This document shows positions 25,247 through 33,452 of a stretch of DNA of 64,000 bases, one piece after another. A program made the translations under genes and the position numbers. The stretch is from Bacteroidota bacterium (lineage in GTDB: Bacteria > Bacteroidota > Bacteroidia > B-17B0 > Aurantibacillaceae). The first letter of the stretch is position 1. Each line of letters begins with the position of its first letter. Location: assembly GCA_021323535.1 (NCBI GenBank), contig JAJONO010000003.1:62001-126000 (forward strand), written 5' to 3'. The notes below the pieces were generated by a model. The model did no database searches and was not told where the DNA came from. It worked only from the letters and a program-made list of their open reading frames with translations.

Positions 25247-25573
25247 ATGAAAATTTCTCTTTCTGTATTATCAGTTATATTCTTTATTTGTTTGCTTATT
25301 TCGTTCTCATGTAAAAAGGAGGAAGCGCCTCAATGTGACGGAACAGCCTCTACTTACAACTCAAATATTAAACCCATTATCGACGCTAATTGCACCTCTT
25401 CAAAATGCCATCCGAAATTTAATTCATACGATGGCTTAGGAAAATACCTCAATAATGGAGAATTTAAAAAGAAAGTCGTTGACAAAAGACAAATGCCAAA
25501 AGGAGGTAGTTTAAGTTCATCAGAACTGTCAAAGATTCAATGCTGGATCGATGCGGGGTATCCTGAAAATTAG
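25247..25573 (+). CDS. Cytochrome c-like lipoprotein with a CxxxxCH motif
   Basis: A 108-residue lipoprotein; the signal ends in the lipobox ISFSC (Cys22). The mature part fits the Bacteroidota mono-haem lipoprotein pattern: NSNIKPIIDANC, then KCH, then VDKRQMPKGGSLSSSELSKIQCWIDAGYPEN. The MPKGG Met could be the distal haem ligand. The haem motif is C-x4-CH rather than C-x2-CH, so standard haem attachment is uncertain; extra spacing is known in a few cytochromes. An alternative is that it is a non-haem relative held by a disulfide. It overlaps the end of the minus-strand acpH gene by four bases. Confidence 0.7.
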   Translation: MKISLSVLSVIFFICLLISFSCKKEEAPQCDGTASTYNSNIKPIIDANCTSSKCHPKFNSYDGLGKYLNNGEFKKKVVDKRQMPKGGSLSSSELSKIQCWIDAGYPEN

Positions 25574-26136
25574 AGGAACATTTTTATTGCATCCTTAAAG
25601 AACAGGTCAAAATTTTCTTTCAAACGTTCTTCATTCTTTTTGAAAATATCTACCGATTCGTTCAGCCAGACACCATGATTAATGCGTTGCGACAAATGAT
25701 ATAATACGCGTTCAATACCATCAATAGACGAATAAGCAAAGTAAACATTGTTCTTTAAAACATATTCGAGAAAGCCAGCGCTGCTTTGTGGAAGAAATTC
25801 AGTGTGCTTATTATATACATCATAAGTGCTTTTGCAATAATCTTCCAGGTTTAATTGTGAATAGTTATGGAAGTTGGCAGCGAGTAAATGATCAAAATAA
25901 ATATCAATAAGAATGCCGCTGTACTTTTCAAAACCGTTATAAAAAAGCCGTTTGCTTTCCTGGAACTTCAGGTGCGAATCGGTAAACGTATCAATTCTCC
26001 GGTGAAGTTTAACTCCCTCAATAATTTCGGGAGGAAAATTCTCGAAATGGTTACCGTGAATATGATCGGCAATAAAATTGCCTACGATCAGCCCGGGCTG
26101 GTTGTTCGATAAAAAGGAGTGTGCCAGGTAATTCAT
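25570..26136 (-). CDS. Acyl carrier protein phosphodiesterase (AcpH-like, DUF479)
   Basis: The ATG at 26136 gives a 188-residue product beginning MNYLAHSFLS. The open frame continues upstream to 26367, but that extension lies antisense within rsmE and lacks family similarity, so I reject it. The family pattern is present: NYLAH, GNFIADHIHG, GVKLHRRIDTFTDSH and IDIYFDHLLA, whose His and Asp residues bind metal in an HD-like helical fold. The enzyme removes the 4'-phosphopantetheine arm from acyl carrier protein. Its length equals that of AcpH. The start codon lies 28 nt from the divergent rsmE start. Confidence 0.88.
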   Translation of the reverse strand: MNYLAHSFLSNNQPGLIVGNFIADHIHGNHFENFPPEIIEGVKLHRRIDTFTDSHLKFQESKRLFYNGFEKYSGILIDIYFDHLLAANFHNYSQLNLEDYCKSTYDVYNKHTEFLPQSSAGFLEYVLKNNVYFAYSSIDGIERVLYHLSQRINHGVWLNESVDIFKKNEERLKENFDLFFKDAIKMFL

Positions 26137-26141
26137 TATTG

Positions 26142-26149
26142 CAAAATTA
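26142..26149 (-). promoter_or_regulatory. -7 element directly before acpH
   Basis: The minus strand reads TAATTTTG, an exact TAnnTTTG match that ends five bases before the ATG at 26136, implying a leaderless or near-leaderless mRNA. A second candidate, TATTTTTA at 26152-26159 on the plus strand, ends four bases before the rsmE GTG. No good -33 TTTG was found for either. Confidence 0.45.
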
Positions 26150-26163
26150 CGTATTTTTAGTGT

Positions 26164-26859
26164 GTGAATATTTTCATTGCTACTATACAGGATAAAATCG
26201 CGGTTCTTACACCCGAAGAAAGCTGGCATTGCACCAAAGTGCTCCGTAAAAAAGAGGGCGACCCTATCCGTATCATTGATGGGAAGGGAAATTTCTACGA
26301 CGGGACCCTTGATCTTGTTTCCGAAAAAAAATGTACGGCAATTATAACGGCGGGGCCAACAATACAATCGCCACGTAATTACTACTTACATCTTGCCATT
26401 GCTCCTACAAAACAAATAGACCGTATTGAATGGATGATCGAAAAATGTGTGGAGATCGGCATCGATGAAATATCGTTCATTCAGTGTAAAAACTCGGAAC
26501 GTGTTAACATTAAACATGAGCGTATTATTAAAATCGCTGAAAGCGCAGTTAAACAAAGTCTACAGGCTTTGATTCCAAAAATAAACGACCTTACTTCGTT
26601 TTCAGATTTTATTTCAAAAAATAAACTCGACCAGAATCTTATCGCTCATTGTTTTGACTCTGAAAGAAAAAGTATAAAGACGATGGAATTTGGAAACACA
26701 AAAACGCTTGTGTTAATAGGACCCGAAGGAGATTTTACCAAAGAAGAAACCCAGCTTGCCGAGGCAAAAGGATTTTTTTCAGTGGATCTGGGTGAGAATC
26801 GTCTGCGTACCGAAACCGCCGGACTTTTCGTGTGCCAGGTAGCTTCTATTTTGAGTTAA
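26164..26859 (+). CDS. rsmE: 16S rRNA (uracil1498-N3)-methyltransferase
   Basis: A 231-residue SPOUT methyltransferase. The N-terminal PUA-like part contains ESWHCTKVLRKKEGDPIRIIDGKG. The knot domain has the signatures APTKQIDRIEWMIEKCVEIGIDEI, AVKQSLQALIPKI and LIGPEGDFTKEE followed by LGENRLRTETAG. It methylates U1498 of 16S rRNA in the 30S subunit. The GTG start places MNIFIA directly before the first strand; there is no upstream alternative in frame. Its 3' end overlaps the convergent thioredoxin gene by 14 bases. Confidence 0.95.
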   Translation: MNIFIATIQDKIAVLTPEESWHCTKVLRKKEGDPIRIIDGKGNFYDGTLDLVSEKKCTAIITAGPTIQSPRNYYLHLAIAPTKQIDRIEWMIEKCVEIGIDEISFIQCKNSERVNIKHERIIKIAESAVKQSLQALIPKINDLTSFSDFISKNKLDQNLIAHCFDSERKSIKTMEFGNTKTLVLIGPEGDFTKEETQLAEAKGFFSVDLGENRLRTETAGLFVCQVASILS

Positions 26860-28042
26860 GTTTTGTTCTGATCTGTTTTAAAAGTTCAGAAGTTTCTTTG
26901 TATTCATCTTCCGACATTTTATCGAGCTTGGCCTTGTCAATCGCTTTAAGCGCCATTTTTTCCGCTTCAGAATAATTGCCTGCTTTGTAAAGCACCGCCG
27001 CGTAAGTATCCATAAAAGCATAATATTCTTTAAGTTCATTGGCACGTCGGGCCATTTCCACTCCGGCTTTTAATTGTGAAGCATCCGTCACTTTTTCATA
27101 GAATGTCCAGGCCATGGAATTAAGCGCGGGGGCATTGTCGTTGTTGTATTTTAAAAAGCCTGAGGCAGCGAGTTTGTAATAGGCATCTTTATCAAATTTT
27201 TTGTTTACACGCATATCGGCATCAAATAAAATTTTCTCCGAGTTGGGCCACTTCATGGCTTCGAAATCTTTTTTAGCTTTTTCATAAGCGGCTTTGTCAA
27301 GTGTTGCTGCCTTAACATGGTCCGAAAAATAGCTTGCGCCTAAAGCTGCCAGTTTTAAACTTACGGTATCTTTTCCGAATTTAGTTTCATAGGCCGGAAT
27401 ATTTTTGAGGAAATAAGTCATTTCGCGTGAACGGTGATCCGATACATAATCGCGCATCAATACCCAGTTGGTGCGACTCATGAGATCTTCTTCCTTCACT
27501 GTTTTAATGTAACTGGTCACTTTTTCAGAAGGATCAAGACAAGCGCCAGACAAAAGATCGATGTAAGCGGTAATGTTACTTTCATTCACACCGGTTTTTT
27601 CATAAGCGGTTTTCATTGCAGTGAAATTCTCTTTAGGGTTCATGCTGTTTCCTGCAAAGGAAATAAAATCCTGTGTGCCCATAGAGCCTGCGCCCCTGTG
27701 AACAAGGTTTTCATTACCGTCGATGAACAATAAATTTGGATAACAGTTTACCTGGTATTTTTTCGCGAATTCAATACCTTCACCTTTTTCCATGTCCATT
27801 TTATAGTTCACGAATTTTGAATTGAAATAATCGGCCACCGAATCCTTAGTGAAAACATGTTTTGCCATGTGTTTACACGGACCACACCAGGTAGTATAAG
27901 CGTCAATAAAAATAAGCTTGTTTTCTTTTTTAGCTTTCTGAAGCACAGAAGCCCAGTTACCTGTTTCGAAAGTGATCTGGCGGTTTTGTGCAGTTAAAAA
28001 TGAAAGGGAAAATACTGAACAGAATAAAATAAGTTTTTTCAT
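26846..28042 (-). CDS. Secreted thioredoxin-family protein with helical C-terminal region
   Basis: A 398-residue protein with a signal peptide (cleavage after FLTAQ, about residue 19) and a thioredoxin domain at about 25-135. The domain carries the redox motif WCGPC (C53, C56) and the cis-Pro loop NCYPNLLFIDG. The remainder (140-398) is helical, with TPR-like patterns (NSMAWTFYEKV, AVLYKAGNYSEAEKMALKAI). Such proteins act in periplasmic disulfide reduction or in thiol control of envelope proteins. A TAACTTTG promoter element lies upstream at 28067-28074 on its strand. Confidence 0.88.
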   Translation of the reverse strand: MKKLILFCSVFSLSFLTAQNRQITFETGNWASVLQKAKKENKLIFIDAYTTWCGPCKHMAKHVFTKDSVADYFNSKFVNYKMDMEKGEGIEFAKKYQVNCYPNLLFIDGNENLVHRGAGSMGTQDFISFAGNSMNPKENFTAMKTAYEKTGVNESNITAYIDLLSGACLDPSEKVTSYIKTVKEEDLMSRTNWVLMRDYVSDHRSREMTYFLKNIPAYETKFGKDTVSLKLAALGASYFSDHVKAATLDKAAYEKAKKDFEAMKWPNSEKILFDADMRVNKKFDKDAYYKLAASGFLKYNNDNAPALNSMAWTFYEKVTDASQLKAGVEMARRANELKEYYAFMDTYAAVLYKAGNYSEAEKMALKAIDKAKLDKMSEDEYKETSELLKQIRTKLNSK

Positions 28043-28066
28043 GTTGATAAATTATGGCTTACTTAT

Positions 28067-28074
28067 CAAAGTTA
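28067..28074 (-). promoter_or_regulatory. -7 element of the thioredoxin-family gene
   Basis: The minus strand reads TAACTTTG, an exact TAnnTTTG match 25 nt before the ATG at 28042. No well-spaced TTTG -33 was found. Confidence 0.45.
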
Positions 28075-28155
28075 GCAAAATATACGCAACAATGCGTATT
28101 AGGAATAAACAGGAAAAAGTATAATTTTAACATTGGTAAAACAAAAACAAAACCC

Positions 28156-28572
28156 ATGAAAAAATTACTATTTATTTTATTCTTAGGAACACTTTCCTTT
28201 GCTAAAGCACAGTTCACCGATTTAAAAGGATTGACCTTTGACGCCAAAAAAATTATTTATTCCGACAGCGGTACGGTAAAATCTGTGGAAGCATTCCAGA
28301 TCTTTAATTTCTCATTTAAGGACATGATGCTGATGCATAACATTATTAAGAGTAACAATATTGAATCGCAACTTTACAAGTTGCAGAACATCTCTAAGGT
28401 TTACAGCGAGTCTACAAAAAAAACCACTTTTTGGGTAGAAGCGGTTTCAGGTTTAAGCGGACTGGTTTACAAGTATGAAATAAATATTAATAATGATGGC
28501 GTTGCGGAATTATTGCTCAATGGTTATCTTTACTCGGGTGATAGCTATAAAATTAAAACCTACACCCAGTAG
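28156..28572 (+). CDS. Hypothetical secreted protein
   Basis: The ATG at 28156 gives 138 residues starting with a clear signal peptide (KKLLFILFLGTLSFAKAQ). The longer open frame from 28054 would add a non-signal N-terminus and is rejected. The mature part is a small beta-rich domain with no motif I recognise. The C-terminal half (TTFWVEAVSGLSGLVYKYEI) suggests a single compact fold. The uracil-DNA glycosylase gene starts five bases after its stop, so the two are likely co-transcribed. Confidence 0.75.
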   Translation: MKKLLFILFLGTLSFAKAQFTDLKGLTFDAKKIIYSDSGTVKSVEAFQIFNFSFKDMMLMHNIIKSNNIESQLYKLQNISKVYSESTKKTTFWVEAVSGLSGLVYKYEININNDGVAELLLNGYLYSGDSYKIKTYTQ

Positions 28573-28577
28573 CGCCT

Positions 28578-29246
28578 GTGATTGATCCCGAAATACATGA
28601 AAGCTGGAAGAAGCCTTTAAGGGCCGAGTTTAACCAGGATTATTTTCAAAATCTCAAGAGTTTTCTCGTTGAAGAAAAAAAGAACAATATCATTTATCCT
28701 CCGGGAAAACTTATTTTCTCCGCATTTAATTTTACACCTTTCGATAAGATCAAAGTTGTTATAATAGGCCAGGATCCTTATCACGGGCCGGGGCAAGCCA
28801 ATGGCTTCTGTTTTTCGGTGAACGACGGCGTGCGTTTACCACCGAGCCTTGTCAATATTTTTAAAGAAGTAAAAGAAGATTGCGGCTGTGAAATTCCTTT
28901 TACCGGAAACCTGGAAGGCTGGGCAAAGCAGGGTGTATTTCTTCTTAACGCCACATTAACAGTAAGAGCAAATACTGCAGGTAGTCATCAGAACAAAGGC
29001 TGGGAACAATTTACCGACGCGGTTATAAAATTAATTTCCGATGAGAGAGAACACGTTGTATTTATGTTGTGGGGAAATTATGCAAGAGCAAAGGCGCAGC
29101 TAATCGACGGATCAAAACATCTTATTCTTGAAGCGGCGCACCCTTCTCCGCTGGCACGCGGCGCATTTTTTGGAAGTAAACATTTTTCGAAAGCGAACGC
29201 CTATCTGAAGGATTTGGGTAAGGAGGAGATTGACTGGTGCCTATAG
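28578..29246 (+). CDS. ung: Uracil-DNA glycosylase
   Basis: A 222-residue family 1 UDG that removes uracil from DNA and starts base-excision repair. The water-activating loop is GQDPYHGPGQANGFCFS (catalytic D66), and the Leu-intercalation loop is AAHPSPLARGAFFG with its catalytic His. The KQGVFLLNATLTVRA strand is also diagnostic. The GTG start at 28578 is chosen because MIDPEIHESWKKPL aligns with the usual N-terminus. It sits five bases after the secreted-protein gene. Confidence 0.96.
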   Translation: MIDPEIHESWKKPLRAEFNQDYFQNLKSFLVEEKKNNIIYPPGKLIFSAFNFTPFDKIKVVIIGQDPYHGPGQANGFCFSVNDGVRLPPSLVNIFKEVKEDCGCEIPFTGNLEGWAKQGVFLLNATLTVRANTAGSHQNKGWEQFTDAVIKLISDEREHVVFMLWGNYARAKAQLIDGSKHLILEAAHPSPLARGAFFGSKHFSKANAYLKDLGKEEIDWCL

Positions 29247-29341
29247 GTTGAACGTTGAATGATGAACATTGAAAGGGTATGGTTCTATTGTGTGAAAAGC
29301 CCGCAGGGTTGATTGTAGGCTCCTCATGACAATAATAAATT

Positions 29342-29395
29342 CTATGTGTCTATGCGCCTTCGCTGAAGCTTTAGCGCAAGCGTTGTGGTTAAAAA
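29342..29395 (+). repeat. Interspersed repeat of the CTATGTG / GTGGTTAAAAA type
   Basis: The spacer after ung holds CTATGTGTCTATG (29342-29354), a short dyad (CGCT 29361-29364 with AGCG 29373-29376) and GTGGTTAAAAA (29385-29395). Related sequence appears inverted at 43251-43273. The rest of the 29247-29403 spacer shows nothing else I can name. Confidence 0.45.
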
Positions 29396-29403
29396 TTTGA
29401 TGT

Positions 29404-29928
29404 ATGCCTGAATTTATATTACAACAACCATTAGAAAACGATATCGTAAAACTGGTTCCATTAAAGGAATCAGATTTTGAGTTATTGTATAAAGTAGCAA
29501 GCGATCCGCTGGTTTGGGAACAGCACCCTAATAAGGACCGTTATAAAAGAGAAGTGTTTCTCAATTTTTTTGAAGGCGCCATCAAATCAAAAGGAGCGTA
29601 TCTTATTCTCGATAAACAAACAAACGAAGTTATTGGCAGTTCGCGTTATTACGATTATAAAGCAGACGAAAAAGTGGTAGCCATTGGTTATACATTTTTT
29701 GCAAGGAGCCATTGGGGAGGAAAATACAATCCTTCAGCCAAAAAATTAATGATGGATCTCGCGTTTAAATACGTGGATTCTGTTTTATTTTATATTGGCG
29801 CTATGAATGTGCGTTCTCAAAAAGCGATTGAGCGATTGGGCGCCATTAAAATCGGAGAAGAGGAAATCGCTTATTATGGAGAAGCCTCCAGGCTTAATTT
29901 TATTTACAGAATTGGGCTACATCGTTAA
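29404..29928 (+). CDS. GNAT family N-acetyltransferase
   Basis: A 174-residue protein of the RimJ/RimL-like GNAT subgroup. It begins with a VKLVPLKESDFELLYKVASDP strand-helix and continues with GSSRYYDYKADEKVVAIGYTFFARSHWGGKYN, the acetyl-CoA-binding region near residues 80-110. It ends with the typical MNVRSQKAIERLGAIKIGEEE segment. It transfers acetyl from acetyl-CoA to an amine, often a protein N-terminus or small molecule; the acceptor is unknown. It stands alone between two spacers. Confidence 0.9.
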   Translation: MPEFILQQPLENDIVKLVPLKESDFELLYKVASDPLVWEQHPNKDRYKREVFLNFFEGAIKSKGAYLILDKQTNEVIGSSRYYDYKADEKVVAIGYTFFARSHWGGKYNPSAKKLMMDLAFKYVDSVLFYIGAMNVRSQKAIERLGAIKIGEEEIAYYGEASRLNFIYRIGLHR

Positions 29929-30011
29929 AACTTCAGGTGTTTTGTCAATGTGATTTCTTGTGGATCATTCATTAACTTTATTATATTTACGTAGTTTTAG
30001 TGAGATAAATC

Positions 30012-30767
30012 ATGTTAGAACTTATTGAATATTTTTCCTTCTTCTCTTATTTTATTATTTTCCTCCAAGGTATTTGTGTTTTTCATTGCATCAAAAAAGG
30101 GAACGATCAAAAATGGATCTGGCTCATTGTATTTCTTCCTTTTATTGGAAGCCTTATCTATTTATTTACAGAGGTGATCCAGAAACGTCACGTATCTTCG
30201 GTGCAAAGTGTCGTGGGGGATGTTATTAATCCCAAAGGCAGGATCAGCGATCTTGAAAAACAATTCAAATACTCTAACACATTTACTAATCGTGTAGCGT
30301 TAGCCGATGCTTACCTGGCAGCCGGACAAAATGAAAAAGCCATTGAATTATACGAGCCCGGACTTACAGGAATTTTTCATGATAATGAACTCGCTGTAAA
30401 AAATCTTATACAGGCGTATTATAATGTGGGTCGTTATGAAGATATAGTCAGAATGGCTCCGCGTATAGAGAAGAACATTAATTTCTCGAGGAGCCATGCT
30501 AATTTTCTTTATGCTATTGCGTTGGAGAAAACAGGTAAGAAAGATCTTGCTGAAAAACAATACAAGGCTTTAAATCACCGCTTCTCCAATTACGAAGCAA
30601 GATATCACTATGGAGAATTTCTTTTAAACGAAGGAAGAAAAGAAGATGCCGCGCTGGTGTTTTTTGAAATGGTAGACGAAGGCGAGCAGATGAGCAGGAA
30701 GGAAAGAAGCGCTGGCTCGGCCTGGATCAATAAAGCAAAAGATAAATGCAAAGTGCTTGCGAATTAA
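30012..30767 (+). CDS. PLDN-type membrane anchor with tetratricopeptide repeats
   Basis: A 251-residue protein. Residues 1-55 form two transmembrane helices of the phospholipase-D-nuclease N-terminal (PLDN) type, with the hallmark KWIWLIVFLPFIGSLIYLF. Residues 80-245 hold about four TPR-like helical hairpins (ALADAYLAAGQNEKAIELYEP, FLYAIALEKTGKKDLAEKQYKAL). It probably assembles a protein complex at the inner membrane. A promoter-like TTG (29958-29960), 21-nt spacer and TATATTTA (29982-29989) lies upstream. The GIDE-like gene follows after nine bases. Confidence 0.8.
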   Translation: MLELIEYFSFFSYFIIFLQGICVFHCIKKGNDQKWIWLIVFLPFIGSLIYLFTEVIQKRHVSSVQSVVGDVINPKGRISDLEKQFKYSNTFTNRVALADAYLAAGQNEKAIELYEPGLTGIFHDNELAVKNLIQAYYNVGRYEDIVRMAPRIEKNINFSRSHANFLYAIALEKTGKKDLAEKQYKALNHRFSNYEARYHYGEFLLNEGRKEDAALVFFEMVDEGEQMSRKERSAGSAWINKAKDKCKVLAN

Positions 30768-30776
30768 TTTCAAATT

Positions 30777-31463
30777 ATGGTATTCCCCCTCAGATTTCAT
30801 CATCATGGACATGGTAGCATGGATAATCCTACGTTCATTGTTATCATTGTCATAATTGCTATTTGTCTTATTATTTATCATTTGTATTTTACAAAGCAGG
30901 CAAGGGTACTAAGAGCGTTAAAAACTACAGAGGAAAAAGATATTGATCAGATTAAAACCGGTGATCGCGTTAGAGTAACCGGTACAGTTCAGCTTCTTGG
31001 AACTACACTTAACGCTCCTTTGTCGGGCAGAAAATGCGCTTACTGGCATGTGTTTGTTGAGAGCCGTTCTGGTAAAAGCTCCTATACGATTGCCGATGAA
31101 GAAGAGGCTGGTGATGTGATCCTGAAAAAAGGTCCGCATATTGTTGTTGTAAGAACAAGAAAGATAAATACCTATCTTTTAAAAGACGCGAATTATTCAT
31201 CAGGCTTTTTAAACGACGCGACCGATACACTTAAACGTTATCTCAAAAAACACAATGCAAAGAGCACAGATCTTTTAGGCATGAATCGCTCTATAACTTA
31301 TGAAGAAGGCGTTTTAGAAGAGGGAGAAACTGTTTCGGTTGCCGGAGTAGCCGAATGGGTATCAAAATCCAAATTCAGATTTAAATCTCCCGGAGATAAA
31401 ATTCTTACCATAACAGCTTCAGAACAGGATCCTGTTTATATGACCGATGAGCCGGGAGTGTAA
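30777..31463 (+). CDS. Membrane-anchored GIDE-like domain protein
   Basis: A 228-residue protein with a His-rich N-terminus, one transmembrane helix at about 18-38 and a soluble domain. The domain resembles the GIDE region of membrane E3 ligases (PF12483 type): GDRVRVTGTVQLLGTTLNAPLSGRKCAYWHVFVE, then SYTIADEEEAGDVIL and a late GVLEEGETVSVAGVAEW. There is no RING domain. Bacterial members are uncharacterised. ATG at 30777 and at 30819 are both possible starts; I used the first. It probably forms an operon with the TPR protein. Confidence 0.65.
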   Translation: MVFPLRFHHHGHGSMDNPTFIVIIVIIAICLIIYHLYFTKQARVLRALKTTEEKDIDQIKTGDRVRVTGTVQLLGTTLNAPLSGRKCAYWHVFVESRSGKSSYTIADEEEAGDVILKKGPHIVVVRTRKINTYLLKDANYSSGFLNDATDTLKRYLKKHNAKSTDLLGMNRSITYEEGVLEEGETVSVAGVAEWVSKSKFRFKSPGDKILTITASEQDPVYMTDEPGV

Positions 31464-31487
31464 CCGGAACAAGAGACAAGAAGTAAT

Positions 31488-32060
31488 CTATAACAACCCT
31501 GTAATATCTTTACTCAACGGATCAACTTTACTTGGAAAAAATTTGATCACTTTTCCGTTTTCGTCAATAAGGTATTTGCAGAAGTTCCAGTTTGGAGCAT
31601 CGCTGCAAGAGCCGTTCTCTTCTTTGGTACTGAGCCATCTGTAAAGCGGGTGCATATCCGAACCTTTCACGCTTATCTTTTCCATCATCTGAAAACTAAC
31701 GCCGTAATTTTTTGTACAGAATTCTTTGATCTCTTTACTTCCGCCTGGTTCCTGTGAACCAAAATTATTTGCGGGAAATCCAACAAGAACAAGTTTGTCT
31801 TTATATTGTTCGTGCAGTGCCTGGAGATTTTTGTATTGCGGGGTAAAACCACATTCGCTGGCCACATTGATCAGCAACATTTTCTTACCCTTGAATTTTG
31901 CAAGTGTGATATCTTCTCCGTCGAGCGTTTTTAATTTAAAATCATAAATAGTTTTTGGATCGCCATTACTTTTTGGCGGGTTTTTAAATGCCGAGAAACT
32001 GAAGAATGAAACAGTTGCTATGAATATACCTGAGAAAAATCTGAATAATGCTTTTTTCAT
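31488..32060 (-). CDS. Glutathione peroxidase family protein, secreted
   Basis: A 190-residue thioredoxin-fold peroxidase with an N-terminal signal or anchor (residues 5-24). The peroxidatic Cys is C70 in NVASECGFTPQYKNL. The second motif reads GFPANNFGSQEPG, so the usual tetrad Gln of FPCNQF is replaced by Asn. The Trp/Asn motif NWNFCKYLID is intact. It probably uses thioredoxin rather than glutathione, reducing peroxides in the periplasm through C70 and a Cys in EFCTKNYG. It faces the plus-strand GIDE-like gene tail to tail. Confidence 0.9.
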   Translation of the reverse strand: MKKALFRFFSGIFIATVSFFSFSAFKNPPKSNGDPKTIYDFKLKTLDGEDITLAKFKGKKMLLINVASECGFTPQYKNLQALHEQYKDKLVLVGFPANNFGSQEPGGSKEIKEFCTKNYGVSFQMMEKISVKGSDMHPLYRWLSTKEENGSCSDAPNWNFCKYLIDENGKVIKFFPSKVDPLSKDITGLL

Positions 32061-32114
32061 GATGTTGGGTTTGTGTAACGAAGGTAAACAAATTCATTAA
32101 CAAATCAGCTTGCT

Positions 32115-33347
32115 TTAATGTGCACCGCTTACATGACCGCTTAAAAGTCCATAAATGGTATAACTGATCATGACAAGGAGGGTTAAAACAGCTATTACAC
32201 TAATTATCGGGATATTCCTGATATTTCCCGGAACATGGAAAGGACGTTTTACAGCGGGTTTCTTTATTCTTAAATAAATAACTGTCAGGTTCACGATGAT
32301 GAAGGTGACAAATACAAAAAAATTAGTGATCAGGGCCACTTGTTCAATATTACCAATTAACGAGAACAGGGATGCTATAACAGCCGCGGCAATTAATGCA
32401 TAAACAGGGGTTTTACGTTTTGGAAGTAATTTTCCAAAGAAGCTGAAAACAGTTTTTTCTTTTCCGATGTTATATAATACGCGCGACGAGCCAAGCATAT
32501 TCGACAATAAAGAATTGGAAGTTGAGAATAGGGCCACTAATGCAATAATAGTTGCTCCGGTGTGCCCGAAACGTTTTTCAACTACATCGGATAAAGGGCT
32601 TTCTGATTGTGATAACTCCTCGAACGGAATCATACTTACCACCACCAGCGAAACACATAGATAAATACACGTAATAATAAGCGAAGAAATAAATAAACCC
32701 TTTGGGATATTTTTCTCGGGTTGCTTTGTTTCTTCTGCAAGTTTTACCGCGTCTTCAAAACCTGTAAATGCAAAAAAGCAAATGGCGGCACCTGTCAAAA
32801 GTCCATGTATGTTGTCTGGCGGAGCTTCAAAATAATTAATATCGCCCAACGAAGCACTGGCTGAGTAAATAACAAAGAGTAAACCACATGTTTCAAGAAT
32901 GGTGAAAATAATATTTACCACGGACGAGTGACGGATTCCAAGAATGTTAATGCCAAGAATAAGAAGTATTATTCCCAGGGCGGTTAATTGTTTTGGCGCT
33001 TCTATGAGTTCAGACAAATAACCTGAAAATCCAATAGAAATAGTAGCCGATGAAACTATACCACTCAGGGCAACCATGGTGCCAACCACGTAAGCCCATT
33101 TAAGGCCCACACCTTCTTTAACAAATGAGTATTCGCCACCCGATTTTGGAAACATAGAAACCAGCTCAGCGTACGAAAAAAGTGAGAGTAGGGCGGTGAA
33201 CGCTGTAATGCTGAAAGAGAGCCAAAGCATATTACCCGCAACCCCGGCAGCTTTTCCTATAACGGTATAAATACCCGCACCAAGTATTACGCCTGAAGCA
33301 AAGAACACAACTTCGGCCAGGTTAAGGGTACGCTTTAATCCGCTCAC
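32115..33347 (-). CDS. APC family amino acid permease
   Basis: A 410-residue inner-membrane transporter with about 12 hydrophobic helices. The N-terminal GVILGAGIYTVIGKAAGVAG is the substrate/ion-binding helix 1 signature (GSGIF-like). Helix 6 contains FFAFTGFEDAVKLAEETKQPEKNIPKG, the other unwound binding helix of the LeuT fold. These place it in the APC superfamily, transporting amino acids or amines by proton or sodium symport. The specificity cannot be read. It lies between glutathione peroxidase and the divergent histidine kinase. Confidence 0.92.
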   Translation of the reverse strand: MSGLKRTLNLAEVVFFASGVILGAGIYTVIGKAAGVAGNMLWLSFSITAFTALLSLFSYAELVSMFPKSGGEYSFVKEGVGLKWAYVVGTMVALSGIVSSATISIGFSGYLSELIEAPKQLTALGIILLILGINILGIRHSSVVNIIFTILETCGLLFVIYSASASLGDINYFEAPPDNIHGLLTGAAICFFAFTGFEDAVKLAEETKQPEKNIPKGLFISSLIITCIYLCVSLVVVSMIPFEELSQSESPLSDVVEKRFGHTGATIIALVALFSTSNSLLSNMLGSSRVLYNIGKEKTVFSFFGKLLPKRKTPVYALIAAAVIASLFSLIGNIEQVALITNFFVFVTFIIVNLTVIYLRIKKPAVKRPFHVPGNIRNIPIISVIAVLTLLVMISYTIYGLLSGHVSGAH

Positions 33348-33415
33348 TTTTAGAATTTAAAACATTTAGATAAAAAATGGTGCCCGGTGGTTTACCTCCA
33401 TAAAGCTTTAACGGG

Positions 33416-33445
33416 TTTGTTTTTTGAAATAAAATCTTAACTTTA
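33416..33445 (+). promoter_or_regulatory. Promoter of the GAF histidine kinase gene
   Basis: TTTG (33416-33419), an 18-nt spacer and TAACTTTA (33438-33445) match the Bacteroidota pattern with one mismatch. The -7 ends seven bases before the ATG at 33453, so the leader is a few bases or none. Confidence 0.55.
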
Positions 33446-33452
33446 ATAGACA

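Noticed and set aside
25570-26367. Long open frame extending acpH upstream to 26367
   Set aside because: The added 77 residues lie antisense to rsmE, show no family pattern, and the ATG at 26136 has a -7 element placed just before it.
29247-29403. Possible tRNA or small RNA gene in the spacer after ung
   Set aside because: No GTTCRAN T-loop, no acceptor pairing; the dyads are short repeat elements.
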